A stretch of 64,000 bases of DNA from Pedosphaera sp. GTDB taxonomy: Bacteria; Verrucomicrobiota; Verrucomicrobiia; Limisphaerales; UBA9464. The notes beneath the pieces are model-generated. The model made no database searches. It saw nothing but the letters and a program-made list of their open reading frames with translations, and was not told where the DNA came from. Within the stretch, counting starts at the first letter, position 1. The number at the start of each line of letters is the position of its first letter. The position numbers were made by a program, and so were the translations under genes. Shown piece after piece: positions 27,387-35,910 of the stretch. The DNA lies in NCBI GenBank assembly GCA_009695205.1, contig SIBK01000013.1, positions 1 to 64,000 of the forward strand, given 5' to 3'.

Positions 27387-28631
27387 ATGGAAAACTTCTA
27401 CGATTACAAACGGTTCGCGGTGCTTTATGTCGACGACGAAGAAATGTCGCTGAAGTACTTTTCCCGCGCATTCAGCGAGTCCTTTCGCATCCTCACAGCC
27501 TCGACCGCTGAAGAGGGCTACGCGATATTGGAAAAACACGGAGATGAAATTGGCGTCATCATGTCCGACCAGCGGATGCCGGGGATGAAGGGGGTCCAGT
27601 TCCTCGAGAAGACGCGTCAGTTGCAGCCGCGCATCATCCGCATCCTCGCCACCGCATTCTCCGATCTGGATGCGGCGATCGATTCGGTCAATACGGGTGC
27701 CATTTACAAATACATCACCAAGCCCTGGGATGTTCCCGCCCTGGAAATGACCCTGAAGCGGGGACTTGAATTCTTCCTGGTGCAGAGGGAACGCGACACA
27801 TTGATGCGCGAAAAGTTGTCTGCATTGCATGGACTGGTGGTGACAGACCGAGTTCTAAGTTTGGGTGTTCTGGCCTCGGGGTTGAGCCATCTTGTGCGAA
27901 ACGGTATGGCCGCAGTGAATGCGTTCCTTGAACTGGCACCCGATCGATTGACACGCGATAACATCGACTTAGTGCAACTGCGCAATCCGCAGCTTTGGCG
28001 GGAGTTCCACCGACAGGTCCAAAATCGGGTCAAGTTGTCGATCGACCTGTTGGATGATCCCAGCCGTTCCGAACCGCGCCCGACATTCCGATTTGATTCC
28101 AAATTGTCGGTAACGAATGTGATTCAGGAGGCGATTGAAAGTTGTAAAGAAGATCTTCGCGCCCGTGCCATCACGGCGCAGATTGATCCGGGCGGTGAGG
28201 CCGTGACCCTGACAGCGGATGGCGTGAAGTTCCACCGCTTGTTCAAACATCTGTTGAGGGTCGAACTGATGCACCTCCCGGATGGTTCTCAGATCCGCTT
28301 TGCGGTGAATTCGGTTGGAACGGAGATCAAAGTCCAGCTTACGGACAACGGCTCCGGACTTCCTCAGGATGCGATCCTATCACTCTTTGATCCACTGCAT
28401 CCAAATCAGGGCAAGAAGCAGGAACTTGGTATTTATCTCCTGGCCTGCTATTTCATCGTTTATCATCACGGCGGTCGCCTTGCGGTGCCGACGGGTGAGA
28501 AATCGGGTTGTTTCCAGATTTCGTTTCCCCTCACGCCGATTATTTCATCAGCTGACAGTGACAGCGAGACCTTCATCGTGTCGGCGATGAGTAATGAGCG
28601 GCTCTGGGAAAAGCTATTGCCGCAGGGGTAA
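27387..28631 (+). CDS. response regulator with kinase-like C-terminal domain (PhcR/PhcQ-like)
   Basis: The 414-residue product has an N-terminal receiver (VLYVDDEEMSLKYFSRAF; acidic pair Asp16-Asp17, phospho-acceptor Asp61 in MSDQRMPGMKG, Lys112 in YITKPWDVPALE). No DNA-binding domain follows. Instead there is a HisKA-like segment with His167 in GLSHLVRNGMAAVNAFLEL and a HATPase-like part with LTDNGSGLP and the end YHHGGRLAV. A receiver followed by a kinase-like output is the unusual layout described for PhcR of Ralstonia. The ATP-binding N-box is weakly kept, so kinase activity is uncertain. It lies 28 bp after the hybrid kinase and closes the unit. Confidence 0.8.
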   Translation: MENFYDYKRFAVLYVDDEEMSLKYFSRAFSESFRILTASTAEEGYAILEKHGDEIGVIMSDQRMPGMKGVQFLEKTRQLQPRIIRILATAFSDLDAAIDSVNTGAIYKYITKPWDVPALEMTLKRGLEFFLVQRERDTLMREKLSALHGLVVTDRVLSLGVLASGLSHLVRNGMAAVNAFLELAPDRLTRDNIDLVQLRNPQLWREFHRQVQNRVKLSIDLLDDPSRSEPRPTFRFDSKLSVTNVIQEAIESCKEDLRARAITAQIDPGGEAVTLTADGVKFHRLFKHLLRVELMHLPDGSQIRFAVNSVGTEIKVQLTDNGSGLPQDAILSLFDPLHPNQGKKQELGIYLLACYFIVYHHGGRLAVPTGEKSGCFQISFPLTPIISSADSDSETFIVSAMSNERLWEKLLPQG

Positions 28632-28944
28632 GAACGCGCCTCAACCAAGAAGCATCGCCCCGTAGTCGCGGACGGGAGTCCGCGCAAATCTCATCCCAGC
28701 AGCGGTTCATGGCTTCAACTCGCGTCCAAATTCGGAGGTTTTCCCTCTCCACGAACCGTCCGGTCGTAGTCGCGGACGGGAGTCCGCGCAATCCTCGTCC
28801 CTGCGTTGGTTCAGGGTCCCAACGCGCGTCAATTTTTTTGGATTCGCGCCTTAACATTCTGGGCATTGGATAGAGCTTCGACGACGGTCCATGCCCCTGG
28901 GTACTAGGCATAGAGGTAACCCGGCGGCTAGATATCGCAGACGT
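28632..28944. other. convergent spacer with paired REP-like repeats
   Basis: No gene seen. It holds two 27-bp hairpin repeats (28662-28688 and 28765-28791) and a run of seven T near 28831, without a clear stem before it. Confidence 0.5.
28662..28791. repeat. two copies of a 27-bp palindromic repeat
   Basis: The 27-bp block at 28662-28688 recurs exactly at 28765-28791. Each has the hairpin CGCGGAC-GGGA-GTCCGCG (28668-28685 in the first). Sequence after each copy is also loosely alike (TTGGTTCAGGGTCCCAAC versus CGGTTCATGGCTTCAAC), so the repeat unit is about 103 bp and degenerate outside the core. The hairpins lie between convergent genes, as REP elements often do. Confidence 0.75.
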
Positions 28945-30396
28945 TCAAGTTGTCCCTGCGCGCGCGTTAGCAAGGTTCTCTTTCCGTTGGCTAAGGCTTC
29001 GGAAGAATTCAAAGCCTTCCCGACATCGCCGGACAAAAATGGATTTGTCCTCGAGCATGGTCTTAATGATCCGAAGGATTGGACCCGACCGCAAATAGTA
29101 CCGCCGATAGAACCGGTCTACGGATTCAAAGATTTCCTCCTTGGAAAGACCGGGATACTCAAGGGTGCTTTGTTGAAAGCCATCCTCGTGGACAATATCG
29201 GTTTTGTCTTTCTTGGCGAACCATCCATTTTGTCGGGCCATTTCGTAAAGTTCTGTTCCCGGATAGGGAGCTGCCAGGGACACCTGAAGGCTGAAGACAT
29301 CCAGTTCCTGGGCAAATCGCATCGTCTCCTCAATCGTCTCCTTGGTTTCCACCGGTAGCCCAAGAATGAACGTGCCGTGGATCACCACTCCGGCCTTCTG
29401 ACAGGCTTTGGTGAACCGTCGCATCTCGTCGGTGGTGACACCCTTCTTGATCCGCTTGAGTGTCTCGTCGTTACCGGATTCGTATCCGACCAGGAATAAT
29501 CTCAGGCCTGCATCTTTGAAAAACCGGATGCTGTCATACTCAAGGTTGGCTCGACTGTTGCAAGACCACGGAACCCCGAGCGAGGTGAGCTTCTTTGCGA
29601 TGTCCCGAGCTCGCGGGAGATTCGCAGTAAAGGTGTCGTCGTCGAAGAAAAACTCCTTCACTTTGGGAAACAGTTTCTTCATGTACGCCATCTCGGCCGC
29701 CACGTTGTCTGCCGAGCGCACCCTGTATTTGTGCCCACCAATGGTCTGTGGCCAAAGGCAAAATGTGCATTGGGCCGGGCACCCGCGCCCGGTGTACATC
29801 GAAATATAGGGATGCAGGAGGTAACCGATGAAATATTTCTCAATATCCAGATCCCGCTTATAGGTGTCCGCCACCCAGGGAAGAACATCCATGTTGGTGA
29901 TCAGTTCCCGCTCCGGATTATGGATAATCCTCCCGTCCTTCCTAAAACTCAAACCGGCGACCGTTTCAAGAGGACGCCCTTCGCAAACTTCTTTACAGGT
30001 AAAATCGAACTCCTTGCGACCCACCCAGTCGATCGCGGGGGATACCTTCAACGTCTCGGTCGGCAGGACCGCGGCATGGGCCCCGACGAATCCTATCGTC
30101 GTGCCCGGTCGCCGTGCTTTGATGGTTTCCGCAATCTTGCTGTCATTTTTCAACGTCGGAGTCGACGTGTTAATAATGACGTGATCGTAATCGTCCGCGA
30201 TTCGGAGGCACGCATCCACCCTGATATCATGCGGCGGGCAGTCCAGTAACCGGGAGTTCGGGACGAGTGCGGCGGGTTGGGCCAACCAGGTGGGATACCA
30301 GTAGCTTGTCACCTCCCGCTTGGCTTGGTAACGGGCACCTGCACCCCCGTCGAAACCATCGAAGGAAGGGGGTGAAAGAAACAACGATTTACTCAT
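28945..30396 (-). CDS. hpnJ: hopanoid biosynthesis radical SAM protein HpnJ
   Basis: A B12-binding-like N-terminal part (VIINTSTPTLKND, GFVGAHAAVLP) and a radical SAM core with CxxxCxxC in GRGCPAQCTFCLWPQTIGG make up this 483-residue protein. The family is HpnJ; in Burkholderia it is needed to convert bacteriohopanetetrol glucosamine to the cyclitol ether. Motifs FFFDDDTFTANLPRA, ANLEYDS and GTFILGLPVETKETIEETM fit. It lies about 107 bp downstream of hpnH, same strand. hpnG, hpnI, hpnK and the cyclase gene are not in the window. The wider family includes other B12/radical SAM proteins; the pairing with hpnH supports the call. Confidence 0.85.
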   Translation of the reverse strand: MSKSLFLSPPSFDGFDGGAGARYQAKREVTSYWYPTWLAQPAALVPNSRLLDCPPHDIRVDACLRIADDYDHVIINTSTPTLKNDSKIAETIKARRPGTTIGFVGAHAAVLPTETLKVSPAIDWVGRKEFDFTCKEVCEGRPLETVAGLSFRKDGRIIHNPERELITNMDVLPWVADTYKRDLDIEKYFIGYLLHPYISMYTGRGCPAQCTFCLWPQTIGGHKYRVRSADNVAAEMAYMKKLFPKVKEFFFDDDTFTANLPRARDIAKKLTSLGVPWSCNSRANLEYDSIRFFKDAGLRLFLVGYESGNDETLKRIKKGVTTDEMRRFTKACQKAGVVIHGTFILGLPVETKETIEETMRFAQELDVFSLQVSLAAPYPGTELYEMARQNGWFAKKDKTDIVHEDGFQQSTLEYPGLSKEEIFESVDRFYRRYYLRSGPILRIIKTMLEDKSIFVRRCREGFEFFRSLSQRKENLANARAGTT

Positions 30397-30503
30397 TAGA
30401 TTGTCGGTTTATCGGCTCTCGAACGTCGAGAGCCCCGAAAAGATGGAGGGCGGGAAGGCGGTGACGCGAATAGCAAGCACGCGGCTCGTACTGTCTCCAA
30501 AGC

Positions 30504-31961
30504 TCAAAGCCGCCTCGTCGAGGAGATCTTCTCCAGAAGTTCCTCGCGTTGAGACGTGTCTCTATCGCTGTTGCCAGTCCCACACCCGCCCCCGGTCGAT
30601 GGCATTTCCGCGTGAGTCTCGTGAGTCATGTGTTCGGTGGCCAGTGCGTTTCCCCCGCGGGCGTACGCAGATTTCCGACCTCCCAATTCCTGGTTCACGG
30701 CCGCCTTCGCCTCGGCGAGATGCCCCTTTCCGATCGAAACCCCGGTGAAAGCTTTGACTTCGTTCCCGTGCGTGTACCGTTTCGGGCGGGCACCGAAGTT
30801 ATATTTCATGTTCTTCCAATTATCGCCTCGTTGGTAGTTCGTTCCGAGGGCTCCACTTGGATCGTAGCCGCAATGGACCATGCAGTTCTCGCATCGTGGA
30901 TCTCGTGCCACCCCATCGACCACCCCGTACTTCTCCCAGTTTACCTTGGATAACATTTCACCGTACGAAGGGTAGTGGCCGTCGGTCATCAGGTAGCAGG
31001 GAGCCTTCCAGCCCCGGACATTGTATGTCGGAATCGCCCATGCCGTGCACGTCAACTCCCGCTTACCCGCAAGGAACTCCTGGTATACGGGGGTGCCAAA
31101 AATCGTGAACGCTTTTCCCCATCGCTCGATGTCTTTGAACTTATCACGCGTCATTTCGCGGGTCAGAAAGAATGCCTTTGGATCCTTGCCCAGCCGTTTC
31201 ACCATGTCCTTCTTCGCGGCGTCGTAGTCGTACCCCGGCGAAATGGTGTGTCCATCCACGTTCAGCCAGCTGAGGTATTTGAACATCTCCTCAAGTTCCT
31301 TGACGTCGGTCTCCTTATAAACCGTCGTGTTGGTAGCCACCTGGAACCCGAGAATCTTCGCCATCCGGATTGCCGCGATGCATTCCTTAAAAACGCCTTC
31401 CCGCTCCACGATGAGGTCATGGGTGTATTCCAGGCCATCCACATGTACATTCCAGTACATCCACCTCGACGGACGGATCGTCGCCTTCTCACGCGCGGCA
31501 CCATCCGCATTTCGGATCTGTTGCGCCTCCTTTTCCGAAACCAAATCCTCGGTGACCAGCTGGCCAAGATAACGTTCCATGGCTGCTGTCCAATTTGCCG
31601 CCATGTATTCGCGCATCTTTTTCCGCATAAACATGCCGTTCGTGCATATGTAAATAATCCGGCCCTGCTCGCGGAGACCGTCGACGAGCGCCTCAATATG
31701 GGGATAGATGAGCGGTTCCCCGCCGCAGATGGACACCATCGGAGCTTCGCATTCCACTGCGGCGGCGAGGCATTGATCGAGGGGTACCATGTCCTTCAGG
31801 CTGGTGGAGTACTCGCGGATGCGGCCGCATCCGGTGCAGGTGAGGTTGCACGTGTGTAGCGGCTCCAGCTGCAGGACCATCGCGAACTTCGGGGTCCGCA
31901 GAACCTTGTGCTTGATTATGTGACTGGCGATCTTGGTCGTCAGGGCAAGGGGAAAACGCAT
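30504..31961 (-). CDS. hpnH: adenosyl-hopene transferase HpnH, extended form
   Basis: A radical SAM enzyme that joins the 5'-deoxyadenosyl group to diploptene, the first step of C35 hopanoid side-chain formation. The N-terminus MRFPLALTTKIASHIIKHKV and cluster ligands Cys38, Cys42 and Cys45 (HTCNLTCTGCGRIREY) are typical, as are MVSICGGEPLIYP, YWNVHVDGLEYTHD and SPGYDY. At 485 residues it is longer than most HpnH (about 330-380): there is an insertion of about 40 residues after YICTNGMFMRKK and a C-terminal extension of roughly 80 residues after the Cys-containing DPRCENCMVHCGYDPSGALG region. Upstream on the same strand lies a small lipoprotein gene. Confidence 0.9.
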   Translation of the reverse strand: MRFPLALTTKIASHIIKHKVLRTPKFAMVLQLEPLHTCNLTCTGCGRIREYSTSLKDMVPLDQCLAAAVECEAPMVSICGGEPLIYPHIEALVDGLREQGRIIYICTNGMFMRKKMREYMAANWTAAMERYLGQLVTEDLVSEKEAQQIRNADGAAREKATIRPSRWMYWNVHVDGLEYTHDLIVEREGVFKECIAAIRMAKILGFQVATNTTVYKETDVKELEEMFKYLSWLNVDGHTISPGYDYDAAKKDMVKRLGKDPKAFFLTREMTRDKFKDIERWGKAFTIFGTPVYQEFLAGKRELTCTAWAIPTYNVRGWKAPCYLMTDGHYPSYGEMLSKVNWEKYGVVDGVARDPRCENCMVHCGYDPSGALGTNYQRGDNWKNMKYNFGARPKRYTHGNEVKAFTGVSIGKGHLAEAKAAVNQELGGRKSAYARGGNALATEHMTHETHAEMPSTGGGCGTGNSDRDTSQREELLEKISSTRRL

Positions 31962-32009
31962 GATGTATGTGAGCAGAGTCTTTCTTGAAGGCGGGAGGGG
32001 CGCGCGGGC

Positions 32010-32204
32010 CTAGAATTGTGCGAGCGCGGGTGTATTGGTGGTCGAGATGAGTGGCGGTCGTGGAGTTTGCTTCTTAAGGAGTCCGGGCAGAAAAAACGAG
32101 GCTGGGGAGACACTCCCGGAGGCATTGAGACCACCACACCCCGTGGTCAGTATCATCATGGCCAGCCCCATCAACACACACCGGATCAAATCGCCGAATT
32201 TCAT
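32010..32204 (-). CDS. small lipoprotein
   Basis: A 64-residue product with a hydrophobic signal (VLMGLAMMILTTGC) and a lipobox ending at Cys23. The mature part contains SVSPASFFLPGLLK, a short motif I recall from small verrucomicrobial lipoproteins. Function unknown. It is 48 bp upstream of hpnH on the same strand and may share its transcript. Confidence 0.6.
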   Translation of the reverse strand: MKFGDLIRCVLMGLAMMILTTGCGGLNASGSVSPASFFLPGLLKKQTPRPPLISTTNTPALAQF

Positions 32205-32387
32205 GGGGGAACAATAGGCATGATATGCGGGCCTGCAACCGACAAAATTTGGCCTGTGTGGACTTTGTGAATTGCGAAGCAGGCCTGGGGTCACCCTACC
32301 CGTGATACCGGACAGAGTGGAACTACCTGTGGCACGGTAAATAAAATGTGACTTCAGTGACGTCAGGAATGGCCGTACCGTTTGCGC

Positions 32388-33539
32388 ATGACGATTGCTG
32401 AACTACAGGCCAGCGAGGAGATTCGCCAGCGGGAGTTTCCGGTTTGCGCTTCGAAGGTGTTCCTCGCCCATGCTGGGGTTTGTCCCCTGCCACGCCGCGT
32501 CGCGGATGCCATGGCCCGACACGTGGACGATTGCACGCGAGAAGACCAGGAGGAGGCCGTTCCCACAGGATTCATCGCTGAAACCCGAGCCTTAGCGGCT
32601 GCGTTGCTCCAGGCGCGTCCCGATGAAATCGCTTTCGCTGGCCCCACGTCACTGGGGCTTTCGTTCGTTGCAGGGGGATTGTCCTGGCGCCGCGGGGACA
32701 ACGTCGTGGTGTATTTTGATGATTATCCTTCGAATGTATACCCCTGGATGGTGTTGGCCGAGCGGGGAGTCGAGGTTCGGTACCTTAACGTCCGCGAATT
32801 GGGAAAGATCCGGCTGATCGATGTTCAAGGGCAGGTCGACGAAAACACCCGCCTCGTTGCCTTGGGCAGCTGTCACTACGTTAGCGGATGGCGGATCAAT
32901 GTAGAGGCAATCGGAAAGTTTCTCCATTCGCGCGACATTTTGTTTTGCGTGGATGGCATGCAAACTCTGGGTGCTATTCCATTGTCGGTAGAGCACGTCG
33001 ATTTTCTCGCAGCCGACGCCCACAAATGGCTACTCGGGCCTTGTGCCGCCGGAATTCTTTACGTCCGGCGAGATGTGCAGGACCGTCTGCGTCCGATCGT
33101 GCAGGGTTGGCACAACGTGCGGTCTCCCGATTTTCTAACGCAGGAAGATATTCGGTACCGGCCCGACGCCCGCCGTTATGAGGCAGGCACCGCGAATTTC
33201 GCGGGAATCTTCGGTCTGCGGGCGGCTCTGGAACTGATTCATGAATACGGAATTACGGAGATCGGGCTGGATTTGGCCCGCAAACGAATGACATTGGTTC
33301 AAGCATTGCAGCAGAGAGGATATACCGTGCTGCAACCAGCCCCTCCACCTGAGAATATCGGTCCGATCGTGAGTTTTTTCCGGCCCGAGACTGACATGGG
33401 TCCGATTCACGCCCGCCTTTTGGAAGCCGGTGTCGTCAGTTCCCTTCGCATGCGGCCCGATCAGACTCCGGTGATCCGGTTTTCTCCGCATTTTTACAAC
33501 ACCGATCGTGAACTGGAGCGGGCGGTGTCATTACTTTGA
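32388..33539 (+). CDS. aminotransferase class V-fold PLP enzyme
   Basis: The 383-residue protein is of the NifS/class V fold: TSLGLSFVAGGL in the PLP phosphate region, SCHYVSGWRINVEAIG, the Asp in FCVDGMQTLGAIPL and the PLP lysine in AADAHKWLLGPCAAGILY. Such enzymes include cysteine desulfurases, kynureninase-like and isopenicillin N epimerase-like proteins. A catalytic Cys loop of a desulfurase is not evident, so the epimerase/aminotransferase side is more likely. It is divergent from the hopanoid genes. ATG 32388 is preferred to a TTG at 32382. Confidence 0.75.
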   Translation: MTIAELQASEEIRQREFPVCASKVFLAHAGVCPLPRRVADAMARHVDDCTREDQEEAVPTGFIAETRALAAALLQARPDEIAFAGPTSLGLSFVAGGLSWRRGDNVVVYFDDYPSNVYPWMVLAERGVEVRYLNVRELGKIRLIDVQGQVDENTRLVALGSCHYVSGWRINVEAIGKFLHSRDILFCVDGMQTLGAIPLSVEHVDFLAADAHKWLLGPCAAGILYVRRDVQDRLRPIVQGWHNVRSPDFLTQEDIRYRPDARRYEAGTANFAGIFGLRAALELIHEYGITEIGLDLARKRMTLVQALQQRGYTVLQPAPPPENIGPIVSFFRPETDMGPIHARLLEAGVVSSLRMRPDQTPVIRFSPHFYNTDRELERAVSLL

Positions 33540-33548
33540 CCGCGGTAG

Positions 33549-33579
33549 CCCCTCCGAAAACCTTGAGTTTCGAGGGGTA
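33549..33579. other. hairpin between convergent genes
   Basis: CCCCT-CGAAA pairs with TTTCG-AGGGG with one bulged base, directly after the PLP enzyme stop and before the end of holB on the other strand. There is no T-run, so terminator function is uncertain. Confidence 0.4.
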
Positions 33580-33643
33580 TGCGCGCGTCTTATCATTCAC
33601 ACGGGATGAAGCAGGAAATAGGGTGGTTTTGGAGTGGGCGAGG

Positions 33644-34675
33644 TCAGAGTTTAAGTTTCAACAATCCCACTTCCAAGGCGAGGGCTTCCTGCACATTGGT
33701 GTGAAGGATCTGTTGGGTCGACTCCCAGGCGTCCAGGTTTTGGCCGGCGGCTGCCGGTTGCAGTCGCTCGGCAACCCGTTGAGTCGAGCTGTGGTACTCG
33801 GGGAACCTCAATAACTCCGGCGGAGTGCCCTGCACCACCAGCCAAAGATCTCTCAGCCACCAGTGGATCCCTGAAAGAAGTTCTCCACGTTTCCGTCGGT
33901 ACTCGGATTCCACGGCGGCATTCAATTCCATCTCCCATCGTTCGCGTTGGGCCGGTTCGGCGTCTGGGTACCGGACAAGCGGCGAATGTTCCTCCATGCT
34001 CTTTTGGAGACCTTCGCGGGTTGTTGCCAGGGTATTGGCAAGTCGGGCGAGGATGCGATAACGGCTGAGAAAACCGCCGGGGCTGCTCGCCGCAGCCGTA
34101 CTGAAAAATTCCACCCACTGGAGGACCACCTCGCTGAACGCATTGTTTCCGCCTCCAAAGCCAAGTCGGAGGCAGCGTGAAAGAACCGTTTCCAAAAGTC
34201 GGTCCGGTTCGGTGCTCAGCAAGATCAGGATTGAACCCGCTGGCGGCTCCTCCAAGGTCTTCAAGAACGCGTTTGCAGCGCTACTATTCATCCGCTCGGC
34301 CGCCACCAAGATCCCGATCTTGTGCGCGGCCTCATGGGCCTTCAAACTCAGCGCCTGCGTCAAGGCACGGGTCTGATCGGCCTGGATCTGCCGCATTTTC
34401 GATTCCGGCCGTATCCAGAACATATCGGGGTGTTGGCGGGAGGCTATCCGACGGCAGGGCGAACATCGCCCGCAGTACTCCAACGCCAGTCCGCTAGCGC
34501 CGCGCCGGGGTGGCTCCTGGCAGTTCACCGTGCGCGCGAGCGATACCGCTTCCCTTTCCAGCAATTCAAGGTCGTCGCCAGTAAAGAGGTAAGCATGTCC
34601 GAGGCGACCCCGGTCGAGACTGCGCTGGAGCAATTCCCGTGCGGCGGACGAGTTATCAAGAATTCCGTCGACCAT
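33644..34675 (-). CDS. holB: DNA polymerase III delta' subunit
   Basis: The 343-residue protein has the AAA+ clamp-loader fold: GHAYLFTGDDLELLE at the P-loop position, the zinc module with CGRCSPCRRI plus an upstream Cys, the sensor region KIGILVAAERMNSSAANAFLKTLEEPP and SRCLRLGF. The loop where Walker A should read GxxGxGK lacks Gly-Lys-Thr/Ser, so it should not bind ATP well, as expected for a delta'-type stator rather than the tau/gamma motor. It is divergent from the PIG-L gene. Confidence 0.88.
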   Translation of the reverse strand: MVDGILDNSSAARELLQRSLDRGRLGHAYLFTGDDLELLEREAVSLARTVNCQEPPRRGASGLALEYCGRCSPCRRIASRQHPDMFWIRPESKMRQIQADQTRALTQALSLKAHEAAHKIGILVAAERMNSSAANAFLKTLEEPPAGSILILLSTEPDRLLETVLSRCLRLGFGGGNNAFSEVVLQWVEFFSTAAASSPGGFLSRYRILARLANTLATTREGLQKSMEEHSPLVRYPDAEPAQRERWEMELNAAVESEYRRKRGELLSGIHWWLRDLWLVVQGTPPELLRFPEYHSSTQRVAERLQPAAAGQNLDAWESTQQILHTNVQEALALEVGLLKLKL

Positions 34676-34775
34676 TCAACCAAGACCCTGTGCGGAGACG
34701 GTCTCCGGAACAAGGGCAGAGATTTGGCTGCGGGTTTTTGCTGTTCCCGGAAGGACTCGCTGGTTTACTCCAGCA

Positions 34776-35645
34776 ATGAATTCGCCCGCCAATCCCTATG
34801 CTGACCTGGTTGCGACCTACGCCCGACTTTTTCGTGAAGGAAAAAGCTATCCGCTGGGCGGATTTGCCCCTTGTGCCCCGGTGGCACAATCCGCTGATGC
34901 CCCGATCGCCTTGATTTTTTCGCCCCATCCAGATGACGAATGCATCATCGGCGGACTGGCACTCCGCCTGCTCCGGGAATGCGGGTGGAACGTGATCAAC
35001 GTTGCAGTCACCCAGGGCAGTGCCCGAGCACGGCAGGCGGAACGGTTCCAGGAACTTCGGAATGCCTGCCGGTTTTTAGGGTTCAGCTTGCTTGCGACCG
35101 CTCCAAACGGCCTCGAAAAGGTGAACCCGAAAACCCGAAAATCCGAAGGCGCCACCTGGGAGGGAATGGTGGACGGTGTTGCCGGAATTCTCCGGATGCA
35201 GCGCCCGCGTGTGATCTTTTTTCCGCATGAACTCGATTGGAACAGCACTCATATCGGAGTGCATTTCCTCGTGATGGATGCGCTGCGGGCGGTAGGCGAG
35301 CCCCGGACCGTGCATCTTGTCGAAACGGAGTATTGGGGGCAGATGGCGGACCCAAACCTGATGGTTGAATCCGGCGCTGGCGATGTTTCGGATCTGGTCA
35401 CCGGGCTGTCGTTTCATGTGGGTGAAGTGAAGCGCAATCCATTTCATTTGCTGCTCCCGGCCTGGATGCAGGACAACGTCCGCCGTGGCAGCGAGTTGGT
35501 GGGCGGGCAAGGCGAGGCAGCTCCGGACTATAGTTTTGCGACCCTGTACCGGCATCGTGTCTGGCGTGACGGCCATATTGGAGCCGTTCCCAGGCTAGGC
35601 CGGAAACTCGGAGCGGAGGAAACGCCGGCTGAGTTGTTCGCTTGA
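34776..35645 (+). CDS. PIG-L (LmbE-like) deacetylase family protein
   Basis: A zinc-dependent N-deacetylase of 289 residues. The metal and catalytic motif is IFSPHPDDECIIGG, with a second His in ELDWNSTHIGVHFL. Members deacetylate GlcNAc-type sugars (GlcNAc-PI, mycothiol or bacillithiol precursors) or antibiotic precursors. Context gives no sure substrate; it lies alone between holB and the polysaccharide locus. Confidence 0.85.
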   Translation: MNSPANPYADLVATYARLFREGKSYPLGGFAPCAPVAQSADAPIALIFSPHPDDECIIGGLALRLLRECGWNVINVAVTQGSARARQAERFQELRNACRFLGFSLLATAPNGLEKVNPKTRKSEGATWEGMVDGVAGILRMQRPRVIFFPHELDWNSTHIGVHFLVMDALRAVGEPRTVHLVETEYWGQMADPNLMVESGAGDVSDLVTGLSFHVGEVKRNPFHLLLPAWMQDNVRRGSELVGGQGEAAPDYSFATLYRHRVWRDGHIGAVPRLGRKLGAEETPAELFA

Positions 35646-35910
35646 AGCCAAGGTAGCAAGACGGGCAAACCGACCGCTCACCGACGCGGGTAGCGACTCG
35701 GTAGTCCTTCGTAACGATGTAGGAAGTGTTAGTCAATGGGCGGCCGTTGGGCATTGATCGTATCGAGTTGTGCCAGGCCCCATTGCCGTGCGTATTGCTG
35801 CTTTGCTTTGCCGGAATCTCGACCGAATTTGCTTTGCTTGAATCCTGGCCTTTGAAAGGGTTGGGATTCAACTGGGCTGCAAGTCCAAAGGTTGAGACGC
35901 GGGGTGACTA
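35646..35910. other. leader region of the polysaccharide locus with hairpin
   Basis: I see no gene. At 35838-35871 lies a nested hairpin: TTGAATCC pairs with GGATTCAA, and inside it CCTTT pairs with AAAGG. It ends 39 bp before the first gene of the locus and may be an operator or RNA leader element. Confidence 0.45.

Noticed and set aside
28891..29358. Plus-strand frame of 155 codons
   Set aside because: Antisense to hpnJ with no independent support.
33536..33814. Plus-strand frame of 92 codons after the PLP enzyme
   Set aside because: Mostly antisense to holB and without features.
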